This document shows, in pieces, positions 1-8,456 of a stretch of 17,978 bases of DNA; position 1 is the stretch's first letter, and each line of letters begins with the position of its first letter. The notes below the pieces were generated by a model. That model made no database searches. It was not told the origin of the DNA and saw nothing but the letters and a program-made list of their open reading frames with translations. This DNA is from CAZMGY01 sp964565945 [NCBI: uncultured bacterium] (lineage in GTDB: Bacteria > GCA-001730085). The stretch covers positions 1 through 17,978 of the forward strand of contig CAZMGY010000016.1 of NCBI GenBank assembly GCA_964565945.1, in the 5' to 3' direction. A program made the translations under genes and the position numbers.

Positions 1-3000
1 TTACTACTGGTTCTGAGGCTGCTGCTACAAGTTTGGCGATTAAGGAAGAGTATAAGGAAGAAAAAGCTACTTCTACTTATTATGAATATGAAAAAGAAGA
101 ATTGGTTGATAGAAGTTTTGAGGTTGTGGACAAATTTACTAGTAGTCCTTTTGAAGGCTCTTCTGAGAGAAGTGTTGTGGTTGAGAATGTGCGAGAAGGA
201 GAGGAAGGCAAATCTGCTGAGACTCAAAAAAGAGGCACGGGCACAGCGGCTGCTGATAAACTTTCTGTTAGTTATCATGAGAAGGAAGGATCTGCTGATA
301 CAAGTTCTAGTTTTGTTGAAGAATTTTCTGCTAGTAATACTCAGGAAGATGCTGTTAGGTCAGAATCTTCTGTACTTCAAGAAAGCGGCACGGCCACAGC
401 GGCTCCTGCTACAGAACTTTCTGCAAGTTTGGTGATTGAGGAAGAGTATAAGGAAGAAGAATCTACTTCTAGTTATTATGACAAAGAAGCATTGGCTGAT
501 ACAAGTTTTGCGGTTATGGACAAACTTACTACTAGTTCTTTTGAAGAATTGCCTGCTAGTAAGCCTAAGGAAGCGGCTGTGTTGTCAGAACTTTCTGTAT
601 CTCAAGGGATGGTAGGGGGTAAAAGTGAAAATCAACAAAAAGTGCTGAACGAAGAATCTTCTGAGCAGATTTTTCAGGAGACAGAATCTACTGAGAGAAG
701 AAATATGGCGGAAGCATTTGACTTTTTGGAGGTTTCTAAGGGTAAAAAAGAGAGTGAATCTATAAAATTATTCCACAAAAAGGATGCTAAGACAAAAGGG
801 GGTCGTTTGAGTAAGCTTCTGCAGAGAGTGTCTAAAACTTTGAAACCACACAAAAAAGAACCAAAGGATGCTAAGAAAATTGATAACAAACAAGAAGACC
901 TTGCTGCAAAATTACAAAAATTTAGGGAGGCAGAGTATATATTAAGGGATTTGGATGAAGCATTTGACATTTTAGAGATTCCTAATAGTCCAGAGCGTGC
1001 CTTGGTTGAGGAGCTGTCTAAAAATATAAAAGTATGCAAAAAAGCACTAAAGGAGGAGGATGAGAAAACTGCTGGCAAGCCAGAAGAATTTGCTAAAGAA
1101 TTATACATACTTGAGAAAAAGCAAATTATTGCCAAGGGACTTGCATTAATGACAGCATTGAATGTTGCTTCAAAGAAACCAAGATTTGGAGACATACCTC
1201 CAGGGTTCGCTCCAGGAATGTCCAAAGAGATCAAGGATAATAAATATAAGTTATGGGATTTTATTAAATCTAAGGAGCTTATTTCTAGGAATTATTCTTC
1301 ACTTATAAAGGAGACTCTTGACTTGATCAATGTAAATCGATATCTTTTGTCAGTGAAAAAAATTGATAGCAAAACTATTCCAGAGGAGAATATTGAGGAG
1401 TTGTCCGATGCTATTGAGGAGTTTTTCGATGCCAGTGACCACTCAATGGATATAATGTGGATAGGAAAAAATTTGACTGAAGAAGCGGAAAAGTTATTTT
1501 CTGAGGATGATGCGAATGCAGAGGTTTTGTCAGTCCAAGAAACTGATAGCAAAACGAACTTTGAGGAAGAAGGAAGACGTGATGAGGATGATATTGAGGG
1601 GTTACCCGATGCCGTAGATATAGGGCTTCTGAGCTTTGGGCTAACAAGCTTAAGCCAGAAATTTGATCCAGAGGATGCTATTGAGGAGTTACCCGATGCC
1701 AGTGAACACTCAATGGATATAAGGTTGATAGGACAAAATTTGACTGAAGAAGAGGATGATGCGAATGCAGCTGTTTTGTCAGTCCAAGAAACTGATAGCA
1801 AAACGAACTTTGAGGAAGAAGAAAGACGTGATGAGGCTGATATTGAGGCGTTACCCGATGCCGTAGATATAGGGCTTATGATCTTTGGGCTAACAATGTT
1901 CAGCCAGAAATTTGATCCAGAGGATGATATTAAGGAGTTACCCGATGCAAGGGAAGAAGAATCAATGAGTATAGGGTCGATAGAGGGAGGATTGGACAAT
2001 CAACAAGGACAGGAGAATCAAGGTGCTTCTACTAGACCTAAAAAATCACTGGAAGAGATTAAAGAGATTATTCAAAATGCGATGGAGAAGTTAACGGTAG
2101 GTACTGACTTGTTTGAGGGTCAAGAGAAGGATATGCTTAGGGAAGCCGTATGGGATTATTTCGCTAATTTTGATAAATCTGCTTTTGCGATAAAAAGTTT
2201 GGATGAAGCATTTACTATTTTAGAGGTTCCTAAGGGTCATGGGCGTAAGCTTGTTAAGCGTCTATCTAAAGAAATAGAAAAAAAAGAACGAAAGGGTTCT
2301 AAGAAACCTGGTAAGAAAGAAGACAAATTTGTTGCAAAATTACAAAAACTTGGGAGAAAACGGATTCTTGCTAAGGGACTTGCATTAATGGAAGCACTGG
2401 AGGTTGGTTTAGAGAAAGGAAAAAATCTAGTACCTGATGCAAAAAAAGTCCTCAATGAAATCAATGGTAATAAGGGTGATTTATTGGATGTTATTAATGG
2501 AGTTAAAAGGTTTAAGTCTATAAATTATTCTTCACTTATAGAGGAGACTCTTGGTCTGATCAATCGGAATCTATATGTTTTCTCAGTCAAACATAGTGCT
2601 AGTAAAACTAACTTTGAGGTAGAAACGTTAAACAAGGAAAAGGCTGTATTGCCAACTACTAAAGAAGGACTTAGCGCCTTATCGAGATTTTCTGCTAATA
2701 GCAAGGTTTTCATGATGGATAATTTATCAAATTTAGGAAAAGTTCATAACATTGATGGACGGTGGGTTCCTTTTGTTTCAGCTCAGAATGAAAAGCTTTC
2801 CACAATGATGAAATTTATCGCTGAATACGAATCTTACAAAGCAAGCTGGTTGAACGATCGGCGTGTTGTGGATGAAGAAAGTATTAAGGTTGCTGTGGAG
2901 AAAAATTTTAGAAATGTGGAGCATAAATATCGGTCGACAGCACTTAATGCCGACGCTATAATCCAATCTCTCGGAAAAATGAACGGCCTAGAATTGAAAA

Positions 3001-3335
3001 AATTGATCCGTGAGTTTGACGAGTATTTTGAGAAATTGCTTAATGACCCGAGTAAAGCAACGCTTCTTTCGCTACAACAAACCCTGCCCCTAGAGGGGTC
3101 AGAGATTCTTCGTACAATTTTGGACTTAGGAATGAATGTAAGCAAGGTAACTATACAGAAATTATTAGAAGGCAAACGTAATGTCTTAGAAAAGTTAGTT
3201 GAATCTTTTTTAAAGGAAATTCCACAAGGTCAAGAAAGAAAAAGTCTTTTTGAAATTGTAGGGGGTGACGTTGCGAGTCGTCGTAAAGAATTAGAAAACA
3301 TAGTCCTAATGAAATCATTCGAATTGAGCGCTTAA
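1..3335 (+). CDS. Large charged repeat protein, 5' end outside window; shares C-terminal module with the tandem PTP protein
   Basis: The frame is open from the first bases of the window (reading TTGSEAAATS before the first possible TTG codon at 33), so the true start is upstream and at least 1,110 residues are visible. It ends in tandem stops TAA-TAG at 3333-3338. I do not recognise a known family. The first ~230 residues are rich in Ser, Thr and Glu, with a repeated EEYKEE...TS.YY segment (about 42 and 438). A unit reading roughly AF-x2-LE(V/I) ... LAKGLALM-x-ALxV occurs at about 700-1180 (two overlapping AF starts) and again at 2196-2420. Between them lies a tandem 83-residue acidic repeat (1503-1985). 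Residues encoded at 2517-2844 carry TNFEVETL, LPTTK and VFMMDNLSNLGKVH, which recur almost unchanged near the right edge of the window in the PTP protein. The last 160 residues are helical and charged. No catalytic motif or membrane segment is visible. By paralogy, a signal peptide and PTP domains may lie upstream, which is inference. Confidence 0.85.
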   Translation, partial: TTGSEAAATSLAIKEEYKEEKATSTYYEYEKEELVDRSFEVVDKFTSSPFEGSSERSVVVENVREGEEGKSAETQKRGTGTAAADKLSVSYHEKEGSADTSSSFVEEFSASNTQEDAVRSESSVLQESGTATAAPATELSASLVIEEEYKEEESTSSYYDKEALADTSFAVMDKLTTSSFEELPASKPKEAAVLSELSVSQGMVGGKSENQQKVLNEESSEQIFQETESTERRNMAEAFDFLEVSKGKKESESIKLFHKKDAKTKGGRLSKLLQRVSKTLKPHKKEPKDAKKIDNKQEDLAAKLQKFREAEYILRDLDEAFDILEIPNSPERALVEELSKNIKVCKKALKEEDEKTAGKPEEFAKELYILEKKQIIAKGLALMTALNVASKKPRFGDIPPGFAPGMSKEIKDNKYKLWDFIKSKELISRNYSSLIKETLDLINVNRYLLSVKKIDSKTIPEENIEELSDAIEEFFDASDHSMDIMWIGKNLTEEAEKLFSEDDANAEVLSVQETDSKTNFEEEGRRDEDDIEGLPDAVDIGLLSFGLTSLSQKFDPEDAIEELPDASEHSMDIRLIGQNLTEEEDDANAAVLSVQETDSKTNFEEEERRDEADIEALPDAVDIGLMIFGLTMFSQKFDPEDDIKELPDAREEESMSIGSIEGGLDNQQGQENQGASTRPKKSLEEIKEIIQNAMEKLTVGTDLFEGQEKDMLREAVWDYFANFDKSAFAIKSLDEAFTILEVPKGHGRKLVKRLSKEIEKKERKGSKKPGKKEDKFVAKLQKLGRKRILAKGLALMEALEVGLEKGKNLVPDAKKVLNEINGNKGDLLDVINGVKRFKSINYSSLIEETLGLINRNLYVFSVKHSASKTNFEVETLNKEKAVLPTTKEGLSALSRFSANSKVFMMDNLSNLGKVHNIDGRWVPFVSAQNEKLSTMMKFIAEYESYKASWLNDRRVVDEESIKVAVEKNFRNVEHKYRSTALNADAIIQSLGKMNGLELKKLIREFDEYFEKLLNDPSKATLLSLQQTLPLEGSEILRTILDLGMNVSKVTIQKLLEGKRNVLEKLVESFLKEIPQGQERKSLFEIVGGDVASRRKELENIVLMKSFELSA
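1390..1985 (+). repeat. In-frame tandem repeat, 249-bp period, about 2.4 copies
   Basis: The string gaggatgatgcgaatgcag starts at 1503 and again at 1752, a period of 249 bases (83 codons). The flanking sequence repeats too: SVQETDSKTNFEEE, LPDAVDIGL and SQKFDPED each occur twice. The segment EEL(S/P)DA...HSMDI...IG.NLTEE appears at about 1390-1480 and 1678-1750, with a degraded third form at about 1929-1990. Near-identity at the DNA level indicates recent duplication or slippage inside the coding frame. Confidence 0.85.
2607..2844 (+). repeat. Copy 1 of a dispersed module shared with the PTP gene (other copy 17741-17978)
   Basis: This stretch aligns with 17741-17978 in the same orientation and reading frame over 238 bases without gaps. 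My hand count gives about 35 mismatches (roughly 85% identity). A block of about 40 bases beginning ttttcatgatggataattta is identical. Copy 2 is cut by the window edge, so the similarity probably extends further. The encoded module is TNFEVETL...LPTTK...NS.VFMMDNLSNLGKVH...RWVPF.S.Q...T.MKF.AEYES.KA. Confidence 0.9.
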
Positions 3336-3401
3336 TAGAAAGACGATTGTAAATATATTGTTTTCCTGGGGCTATAACGTCCTGGGGTTTGCGTATGTTA
3401 A

Positions 3402-4418
3402 TTAATAACTAAACTGATCCAACTTAACTTTGCCACGAAACACCCAATAAATACAAATCGTGTAAGCTAACACAAAAGGCATGCCGAGAACGGCAATAAT
3501 GGTTATATTTTTGAGCGTTGCTTGAGACGATGCGGCATTGATAATATTGAGGTTATACGTTGGATCAACGTCCGAGGTGATAAAGTTAGGGAACAAGGCT
3601 ATTCCAAACAAAAAGATTAGGCCAATGATGTTGATGCAGGAGGAAACAAAGGCTTGGCGAGGAGCTTTTTTGTATATTGTTCTAGGTATATTTCCGATGG
3701 CAATCACTTGAATAAACACAAAAGCCCAGGCCCAAGGATAATGTTGGAAGTTGGCCCAGGCATGGGGCCACTTGATCAGGGTGACCATGGTGACAGAAAT
3801 ATAGAGAAGCAAAAAAACACCAAAACTATACCAAGTCCAGCGGTGAATTTTTTTTTGAAGCTCTCCTTCGGTTTTCATATAAAGATAGAGGGCACCATGA
3901 AGAGCAAAAAGCGCAACGGCCAACACTCCTGTTAAAAGTGAGTAAGGATGTAAAATGTCCCAGAAGTTACCCACGAACTCAAAGCGATGATCAATGGGGA
4001 TACCAGCGATACCGCTACCAACTGCGACACCAAACAATAACGTGACACAGAGGCTAGAGGCAAAAAAAGCAACATCCCATGTTTTTCTCCATAGGGGGTT
4101 GCTTTGTTTGCTACGAAACTCTAAGGAGACGGCTCGCACAATAAGGCAAAGGAGTACGAGCATGAATGGAGTGTAAAAGGCCGAAAAAATGGTGGCATAA
4201 GCTTCGGGAAAGGAGGCAAAGAGGGCTCCACCAAAGGTTACGAGCCAAACTTCGTTGCCATCCCACAAAGGACCAATCGAGTTCATAAAAATGCGACGGT
4301 CAGTGTCTTTGCGGGCACCCAGGTGCAAAATTCCTACACCTAAATCGAAACCATCCAAAATGGCATAGCCTGCTAGCAAAACCCCAAGAAGAATAAACCA
4401 AAATGTATTAAGATCCAT
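3402..4418 (-). CDS. cydB: Cytochrome bd ubiquinol oxidase subunit II (CydB)
   Basis: This is the second integral-membrane subunit of the bd-type quinol oxidase, which couples quinol oxidation to O2 reduction in the inner membrane, typically at low oxygen. The protein is 338 residues from the preferred start, normal for CydB. The N-terminus [31 protein letters not shown], the [11 protein letters not shown] segment and RAVSLEFR are typical family landmarks, followed by several more hydrophobic helices. I chose the ATG at 4418 because the family starts MDLNT. An upstream ATG at 4436 would add six atypical residues and has no ribosome-binding site. The start overlaps the cydA stop by 11 bases, indicating translational coupling in a cydAB operon. 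No CydX-like small subunit is evident in the 66 bases downstream. No cydCD assembly genes are in the window. Confidence 0.96.
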   Translation of the reverse strand: MDLNTFWFILLGVLLAGYAILDGFDLGVGILHLGARKDTDRRIFMNSIGPLWDGNEVWLVTFGGALFASFPEAYATIFSAFYTPFMLVLLCLIVRAVSLEFRSKQSNPLWRKTWDVAFFASSLCVTLLFGVAVGSGIAGIPIDHRFEFVGNFWDILHPYSLLTGVLAVALFALHGALYLYMKTEGELQKKIHRWTWYSFGVFLLLYISVTMVTLIKWPHAWANFQHYPWAWAFVFIQVIAIGNIPRTIYKKAPRQAFVSSCINIIGLIFLFGIALFPNFITSDVDPTYNLNIINAASSQATLKNITIIAVLGMPFVLAYTICIYWVFRGKVKLDQFSY

Positions 4419-5865
4419 GATTATTATCTTCGGCATCTGGGTTGGTTAATGTTTTGTGCGAAGGGTCGGCCCATAGTGCAGCGCTGGTGAACCACCGTTC
4501 CCCTTTAAGCTGTTTGGGTCGTTCTTTGTAACTTAAATCTGGTCCAGCATGAACTTTGTGGTTCATCACATAAATCCATACAAAAAAGAGTAGTGCGTAT
4601 ATGCAGCTAAACATAATGATTGATGAAAGTACTTGAGAAGCAGTAATAGATTTAGAAACACCATCGCTGGTTCGAAGAAGATTATAGACGATCCATGGTT
4701 GACGACCAACTTCGGCGGCTACCCATCCAGCCATGTTGGCTGTGTAGGAGCCCAAGACTGCAACAACAAAGGTCCAAAGAAGCCAGGTTTGTTCAAATAG
4801 GGTTCCTCGAATGTAGTAATACAATGCTACCAGTAAGATACCCATAAAGAAGACGCCCAACATGATCATGAGGCGATAGCTCAAAAAGGTGAGCAACACA
4901 GGCGGACGATCCTCCTTGGCAAATTGATCGAGTCCAGGAATCGGTGTTGTTGTATTGCCATGAACAAGAAAGCTTAAGGCATTCGGAATGGCGATCCCGT
5001 AATCCATCTGTTCGGTTTTGGTGTTTGGAATGCCTGTAATGTAAAGAGGTGTTCCTTCGGATGTTGATTTGAAATGTCCTTCGAAGGCTGCCAATTTGGC
5101 CGGTTGATATTTAGCCACAATCTGAGCTTTTTTATGTCCTACAATGGGCAACATAAATGAGGCAAAAAGCCCGACAAATAGTGCTATTTTGAAGGATTTT
5201 TTGGCAAATTCGGTGTGTTGTTTTTTCAATATGTAGTAAGCACAGATACTCATAACAAAAAAAGAGCCTAAATTTAAACAAGCCAAAAGCACGTGTATTA
5301 AACGAGTAACCGCAGAGGGGTTGAACACCATGGCCCAAAAGTCAATAATTTCGGCACGAAACCCAGCGCCGTGCTGGACGATGTGGTGTCCTGTGGGGGT
5401 TTGTTGCCAAGAGTTGGCGACAACAATCCAAACAGCCGAAAAAATGGCGCCCAAGCTAACCATAAGGGTCGAGAAAAAGTGCGCTATAGGAGAAAGACGA
5501 TTCCAGCCAAAGACGAGTAAGGCTAAGAAGACTGATTCCAAGAAGAAAGCAAAAATACCTTCGGCGGCCAGAGGTGATCCAAAAACGTCTCCAACAAAAC
5601 GGGAGTAGGTGGCCCAGTTGGTTCCAAATTGAAACTCCATGACGATGCCTGATGCGACTCCTAGGGCGAAGTTTGCGGCAAATAGCCTCGTCCAAAACTT
5701 GGCCATTTGTTCATAAATGATTTTTCCTGTTTTTAAGTAAAGTCCTTCAATGATCACCATGATGACGCTTAATCCAATCGTTAATGGGGGAAAGAGATAG
5801 TGAAACATTATGGTTAATGCAAATTGGATGCGCGATAAAAGGGTTACATCATTCAATATATCCAT
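4408..5865 (-). CDS. cydA: Cytochrome bd ubiquinol oxidase subunit I (CydA), short Q-loop form
   Basis: This is the haem-bearing, quinol-oxidising subunit of cytochrome bd oxidase (485 residues). By alignment to E. coli CydA from memory, haem ligand His19 corresponds to H22 ([11 protein letters not shown]) and His186 to H191 (RLIHVLLAC). The proton/haem-site acids correspond to E102 and E110 ([12 protein letters not shown]). Quinol-binding Lys252 and Glu257 correspond to K257 and E262 ([10 protein letters not shown]). The GRQPW motif follows later. The region between the sixth and seventh helices is short, as in Q-loop-short and CIO-type enzymes, which explains the length below the 522 residues of E. 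coli. The start at 5865 has a good Shine-Dalgarno (AAAGGAG, 7-base spacing) and is the first gene after the promoter at 5897-5925. It is followed by overlapping cydB. Cyanide-insensitive behaviour cannot be decided from sequence alone. Confidence 0.97.
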   Translation of the reverse strand: MDILNDVTLLSRIQFALTIMFHYLFPPLTIGLSVIMVIIEGLYLKTGKIIYEQMAKFWTRLFAANFALGVASGIVMEFQFGTNWATYSRFVGDVFGSPLAAEGIFAFFLESVFLALLVFGWNRLSPIAHFFSTLMVSLGAIFSAVWIVVANSWQQTPTGHHIVQHGAGFRAEIIDFWAMVFNPSAVTRLIHVLLACLNLGSFFVMSICAYYILKKQHTEFAKKSFKIALFVGLFASFMLPIVGHKKAQIVAKYQPAKLAAFEGHFKSTSEGTPLYITGIPNTKTEQMDYGIAIPNALSFLVHGNTTTPIPGLDQFAKEDRPPVLLTFLSYRLMIMLGVFFMGILLVALYYYIRGTLFEQTWLLWTFVVAVLGSYTANMAGWVAAEVGRQPWIVYNLLRTSDGVSKSITASQVLSSIIMFSCIYALLFFVWIYVMNHKVHAGPDLSYKERPKQLKGERWFTSAALWADPSHKTLTNPDAEDNNHGS

Positions 5866-5877
5866 AGCCTAACTCCT

Positions 5878-5906
5878 TTGATAATATACCGTCATCATTG
5901 TATAAT
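5878..5906 (+). promoter_or_regulatory. Sigma70-like promoter for the 5965-10718 gene cluster
   Basis: TTGATA (5878-5883), a 17-base spacer and a consensus TATAAT (5901-5906) precede the first rightward gene. The start of transcription would be near 5913, giving a leader of about 50 bases. The -35 element lies against the cydA ribosome-binding site (5871-5877), and the core overlaps the leftward cydAB promoter. RNA polymerase probably cannot occupy both at once. Confidence 0.65.
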
Positions 5907-5925
5907 GTTATAAAATTTTAATCAA
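5897..5925 (-). promoter_or_regulatory. Sigma70-like promoter for cydAB
   Basis: On the minus strand, TTGATT (5925-5920) is followed by a 17-base spacer and TACAAT (5902-5897). Transcription would begin near 5890, giving a leader of about 25 bases that contains the cydA Shine-Dalgarno. Its -10 element shares bases with the -10 element of the rightward promoter. Confidence 0.6.
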
Positions 5926-5964
5926 GGCTAAGATAAGAAAATGAATATATGGGAATGGTAAAAC

Positions 5965-6474
5965 ATGAAACGCTTATGGATATTGATTATTGTGACAGCT
6001 GTTTTAGGGTTTGTGGGCCTGATTGCTTTGGGGATTCAATATTGGCAATTTCGTAGTGTGCCCGAAGATGAAAAGCAGCGTATGATTAGTGCGATAATGG
6101 AACTTGCTTCTATGAGAGAGTTGCAACGAACAAGTCAGACCTTTATAGATGAAATTGTACCTGCGATTACGGCTCAATGGTCACCAGATAGTTATTTATC
6201 TTATGTAAAACCACATGTGATGTCGGGCAAAGAAAAAAGTATTATTCGGATGTATTTGGGGAATGTAGGTGCCATTTATGGTCCCCTGGTGGAGTATAGG
6301 GGGTCTGAAGGTGATATTCATTTGCGTGGAAACTCCATCCAAGATGCCGTCGTTTTTGCCGATTATCAAGTGACGGCTATTTACCGAGATAAGGGGCAGG
6401 TTCAGTTTAGGGTTTCTTTAAGTAAAGACCCTGGAACCGATCAATGGTTTTTAGAAGGTTTTCATGGACTTTGA
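5965..6474 (+). CDS. Small membrane-anchored protein of unknown function
   Basis: This is a 169-residue protein that I do not recognise. Residues 4-25 (LWILIIVTAVLGFVGLIALGIQ) form one hydrophobic segment, so it is likely anchored in the inner membrane with the rest outside the cytoplasm. No lipobox or clear signal-peptidase site is seen. The soluble part has a helical stretch (about 35-75) followed by alternating short strands ending QFRVSLSKDPGTDQWFLEGF. That pattern, a helix packed with a small beta-sheet, would suit an NTF2-like or cystatin-like fold, but this is a guess. It is the first gene after the rightward promoter. Its last 11 bases overlap the tilS start, so the two are probably translated together. 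The Shine-Dalgarno is weak (GGGA around 5951). Confidence 0.8.
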   Translation: MKRLWILIIVTAVLGFVGLIALGIQYWQFRSVPEDEKQRMISAIMELASMRELQRTSQTFIDEIVPAITAQWSPDSYLSYVKPHVMSGKEKSIIRMYLGNVGAIYGPLVEYRGSEGDIHLRGNSIQDAVVFADYQVTAIYRDKGQVQFRVSLSKDPGTDQWFLEGFHGL

Positions 6475-7837
6475 TGTTGTTGGTTGTGTTCGCACGTTGA
6501 TTGAAAAACATCAGCTTATTCCAGCTTATACCAAGGTAGTTGTCGGTGTTTCGGGGGGGCTGGACTCTGTTTGTTTGGCTTACATACTGAAGCAATTGGT
6601 CCCAGATTATGGTTGGCAATTGGTTTTAGCTCATTTTAATCATAAACAACGAAAATGGCATTCGGACCAAGATGTTCTCTGGGTCAAGGATTTGGCACAG
6701 CAATGGAACCTTCCTTGCGTGGTGGGGTTTTTGCCGCAGCCATTGCAAGGCCAAAACTCTGCTGAAGACACGCTAAGAAAACAAAGATATGCTTTTTTGG
6801 AAGAGGTGGCTAAGACACATAAGGCCTCTTTTCTTGCGGTGGGGCATCACCAAGGTGATCAGGCCGAAACGGTATTGCACCATCTGATACGTGGAACGCA
6901 CCTGCAAGGTTTGCGAGGTATGCGGCTCAAGCGCTGTTTAAGCCCAGGTAGTTTTGTTTTGCTGGTACGTCCCTTGTTGCGATTGTTGCGTGCCGATCTC
7001 GAGCAGTATGCTAAGCGAGAAAAGCTTGATTGGTGTGAAGACGAAAGCAATGCGGATGCAAGATATACGCGTAATCGCATTCGTCATGAGGTGATTCCTT
7101 TGCTGGAAATGATCAACCCTCAAGTGCTTTCTCATATGAACCGTTTGGCTAACCTGGCGGAAGAATTGAGTGATGAGTTAGATTGCAACGATCGTGGATG
7201 GTTCCAAGACTTAGGGACTTCGGTGAAGGGTGAATCTGTTCTCGATCTGAACCAATGGGGAAGATTAAAGCCTTTGAGGCAAAACGAAGTATTGTTTCGT
7301 CTATTGCAGAGGTATAAGCCCAAAGGGCAAGAGATTACTGGGAGCCATGTTCAGGAGCTGGCTAAGCTATGCCGATCGCGCAAATCGTGGATTGAAGTCG
7401 AATTCATGTCGGGTTTATGGTGTTTTAAAAGCTATGATTGGATCAAAATGGCGACTAGTCGCCATAGAGATTGTGACACATCTGAAGAATCTTTCGGTTT
7501 TACGCGTCGAGAGTTTGTTCGTTCTTCTGAGGACTTGTTTACGCTTTCGAAGGAGAAAAACAGGATGATTTACTGCGATGCGGCCAAAATCGAAGGGGAG
7601 CTTCAGTTGCTCAAAGCGGATTTGGACGAGGTGTTTTGCCCTTTGGGAATGGCGTCGATGAAAACACTTAAAAGCTATTGTTCGGATCATAAAATCCCTC
7701 ATTGGGAGAGGTCGCGGCTTTATGTGCTTAGAGATGATGAAAAAGTGATTTGGTTGTGTGGGTATCGCATGGATGATCGCATTAAGTGTGATCTTCATAC
7801 GAAAAATGTGTTGCATCTTCAACTTAACCTTACGTAG
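6464..7837 (+). CDS. tilS: tRNA(Ile)-lysidine synthetase TilS
   Basis: TilS is an ATP-dependent cytoplasmic enzyme that attaches lysine to C34 of the CAU-anticodon tRNA-Ile, switching it to read AUA. It is essential in most bacteria. The N-type ATP pyrophosphatase P-loop SGGLDS is at residues 30-35. Further landmarks are AHFNHKQR, GHHQGDQAETVLHHLIRG and the tRNA-contacting DESNADARYTRNRIRHEVIPLL. A C-terminal domain ends the 457-residue protein, matching the long TilS form found in E. coli (432 residues). The start overlaps the previous gene by 11 bases and has AGAAGG at 6453-6458 with 5-base spacing, supporting this ATG. The elongation factor P gene follows within about 45 bases, making a small translation-related cluster. 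Confidence 0.96.
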   Translation: MDFDVVGCVRTLIEKHQLIPAYTKVVVGVSGGLDSVCLAYILKQLVPDYGWQLVLAHFNHKQRKWHSDQDVLWVKDLAQQWNLPCVVGFLPQPLQGQNSAEDTLRKQRYAFLEEVAKTHKASFLAVGHHQGDQAETVLHHLIRGTHLQGLRGMRLKRCLSPGSFVLLVRPLLRLLRADLEQYAKREKLDWCEDESNADARYTRNRIRHEVIPLLEMINPQVLSHMNRLANLAEELSDELDCNDRGWFQDLGTSVKGESVLDLNQWGRLKPLRQNEVLFRLLQRYKPKGQEITGSHVQELAKLCRSRKSWIEVEFMSGLWCFKSYDWIKMATSRHRDCDTSEESFGFTRREFVRSSEDLFTLSKEKNRMIYCDAAKIEGELQLLKADLDEVFCPLGMASMKTLKSYCSDHKIPHWERSRLYVLRDDEKVIWLCGYRMDDRIKCDLHTKNVLHLQLNLT

Positions 7838-7881
7838 AATGGCTATTTATCGATAATATGGATCAAGGAAGGAGTGAACAA

Positions 7882-8439
7882 ATGATAAGAGCGACAGCTG
7901 TACGGCGAGGCATGGTTATCAAACATGAGGGAACGTTATTTTTGGTAACGGGTACAGAGCATATCACTCCAGGTAAAGGAAATGCGCTTATGCAGGTGTC
8001 TGTGAAAGATATCCTAAAAGGCAAAAGCATGAAGATCCGTTTCCGCTCAGCTGCCGAAGTTGAGACGATCCATTTTGAAGCAATTCCTCATCAATATCTT
8101 TATAATGACGGCAATATCTATCATTTTATGAACTTGGAAGATTACAGTCCCGTCGAGATTCCCAATGACTTTATTGGTGATTACAAAAACTTTTTGATCG
8201 AAAACTTGGAATTATCGATTGCTTTTTATGAAGGGAAACCTTTGCAAATACAGTTTCCTAAGGCTATTAATCTTAAAGTGACCTATGCGGAGCCTTGGAT
8301 TAAAGGAGATTCGGTGTCTAATAATACGAGGCCAGTTGAGATAGAGACAGGTTACTCGCTTAAGGTTCCTATGTTTATCAATAAAGGCGACACCATTCGA
8401 GTTGATACAGAGACTGGAGAATACGTTGAACGTATCTAA
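7882..8439 (+). CDS. efp: Elongation factor P
   Basis: EF-P binds between the ribosomal P and E sites and relieves stalling at polyproline stretches. The protein is 185 residues, the normal size, and shows the three beta-domains of the family. These include the N-terminal KOW-like part with the loop PGKGNA, whose Lys32 corresponds to the modified Lys34 of E. coli EF-P. The C-terminal OB part ends VPMFINKGDTIRVDTETGEYVERI, which is highly characteristic. An upstream in-frame ATG at 7858 would add eight residues but would bury the strong Shine-Dalgarno AAGGAAGGAG (7865-7874) inside the gene. The ATG at 7882, seven bases after that site, is the better start. No EpmA/EpmB or EarP modification gene is visible here, so the modification state is unknown. 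Confidence 0.96.
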   Translation: MIRATAVRRGMVIKHEGTLFLVTGTEHITPGKGNALMQVSVKDILKGKSMKIRFRSAAEVETIHFEAIPHQYLYNDGNIYHFMNLEDYSPVEIPNDFIGDYKNFLIENLELSIAFYEGKPLQIQFPKAINLKVTYAEPWIKGDSVSNNTRPVEIETGYSLKVPMFINKGDTIRVDTETGEYVERI

Positions 8440-8456
8440 AGCAAGGGGTTTCTCCT

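Noticed and set aside
1292-1999. A 235-codon minus-strand open frame opposite the left gene
   Set aside because: It is Ser-rich and mirrors the Glu/Asp-rich tandem repeat on the plus strand, with no ribosome-binding site or family resemblance, so it is a codon-composition shadow.
3364-3387. Repeated TCCTGGGG between the convergent left gene and cydB, considered as a terminator
   Set aside because: The two copies are direct repeats 16 bases apart and cannot form a hairpin. I see no stem with a T-run in this 66-base gap.
3336-3401. A CydX-like small subunit gene downstream of cydB
   Set aside because: The gap is only 66 bases and holds no minus-strand start with a hydrophobic reading frame.
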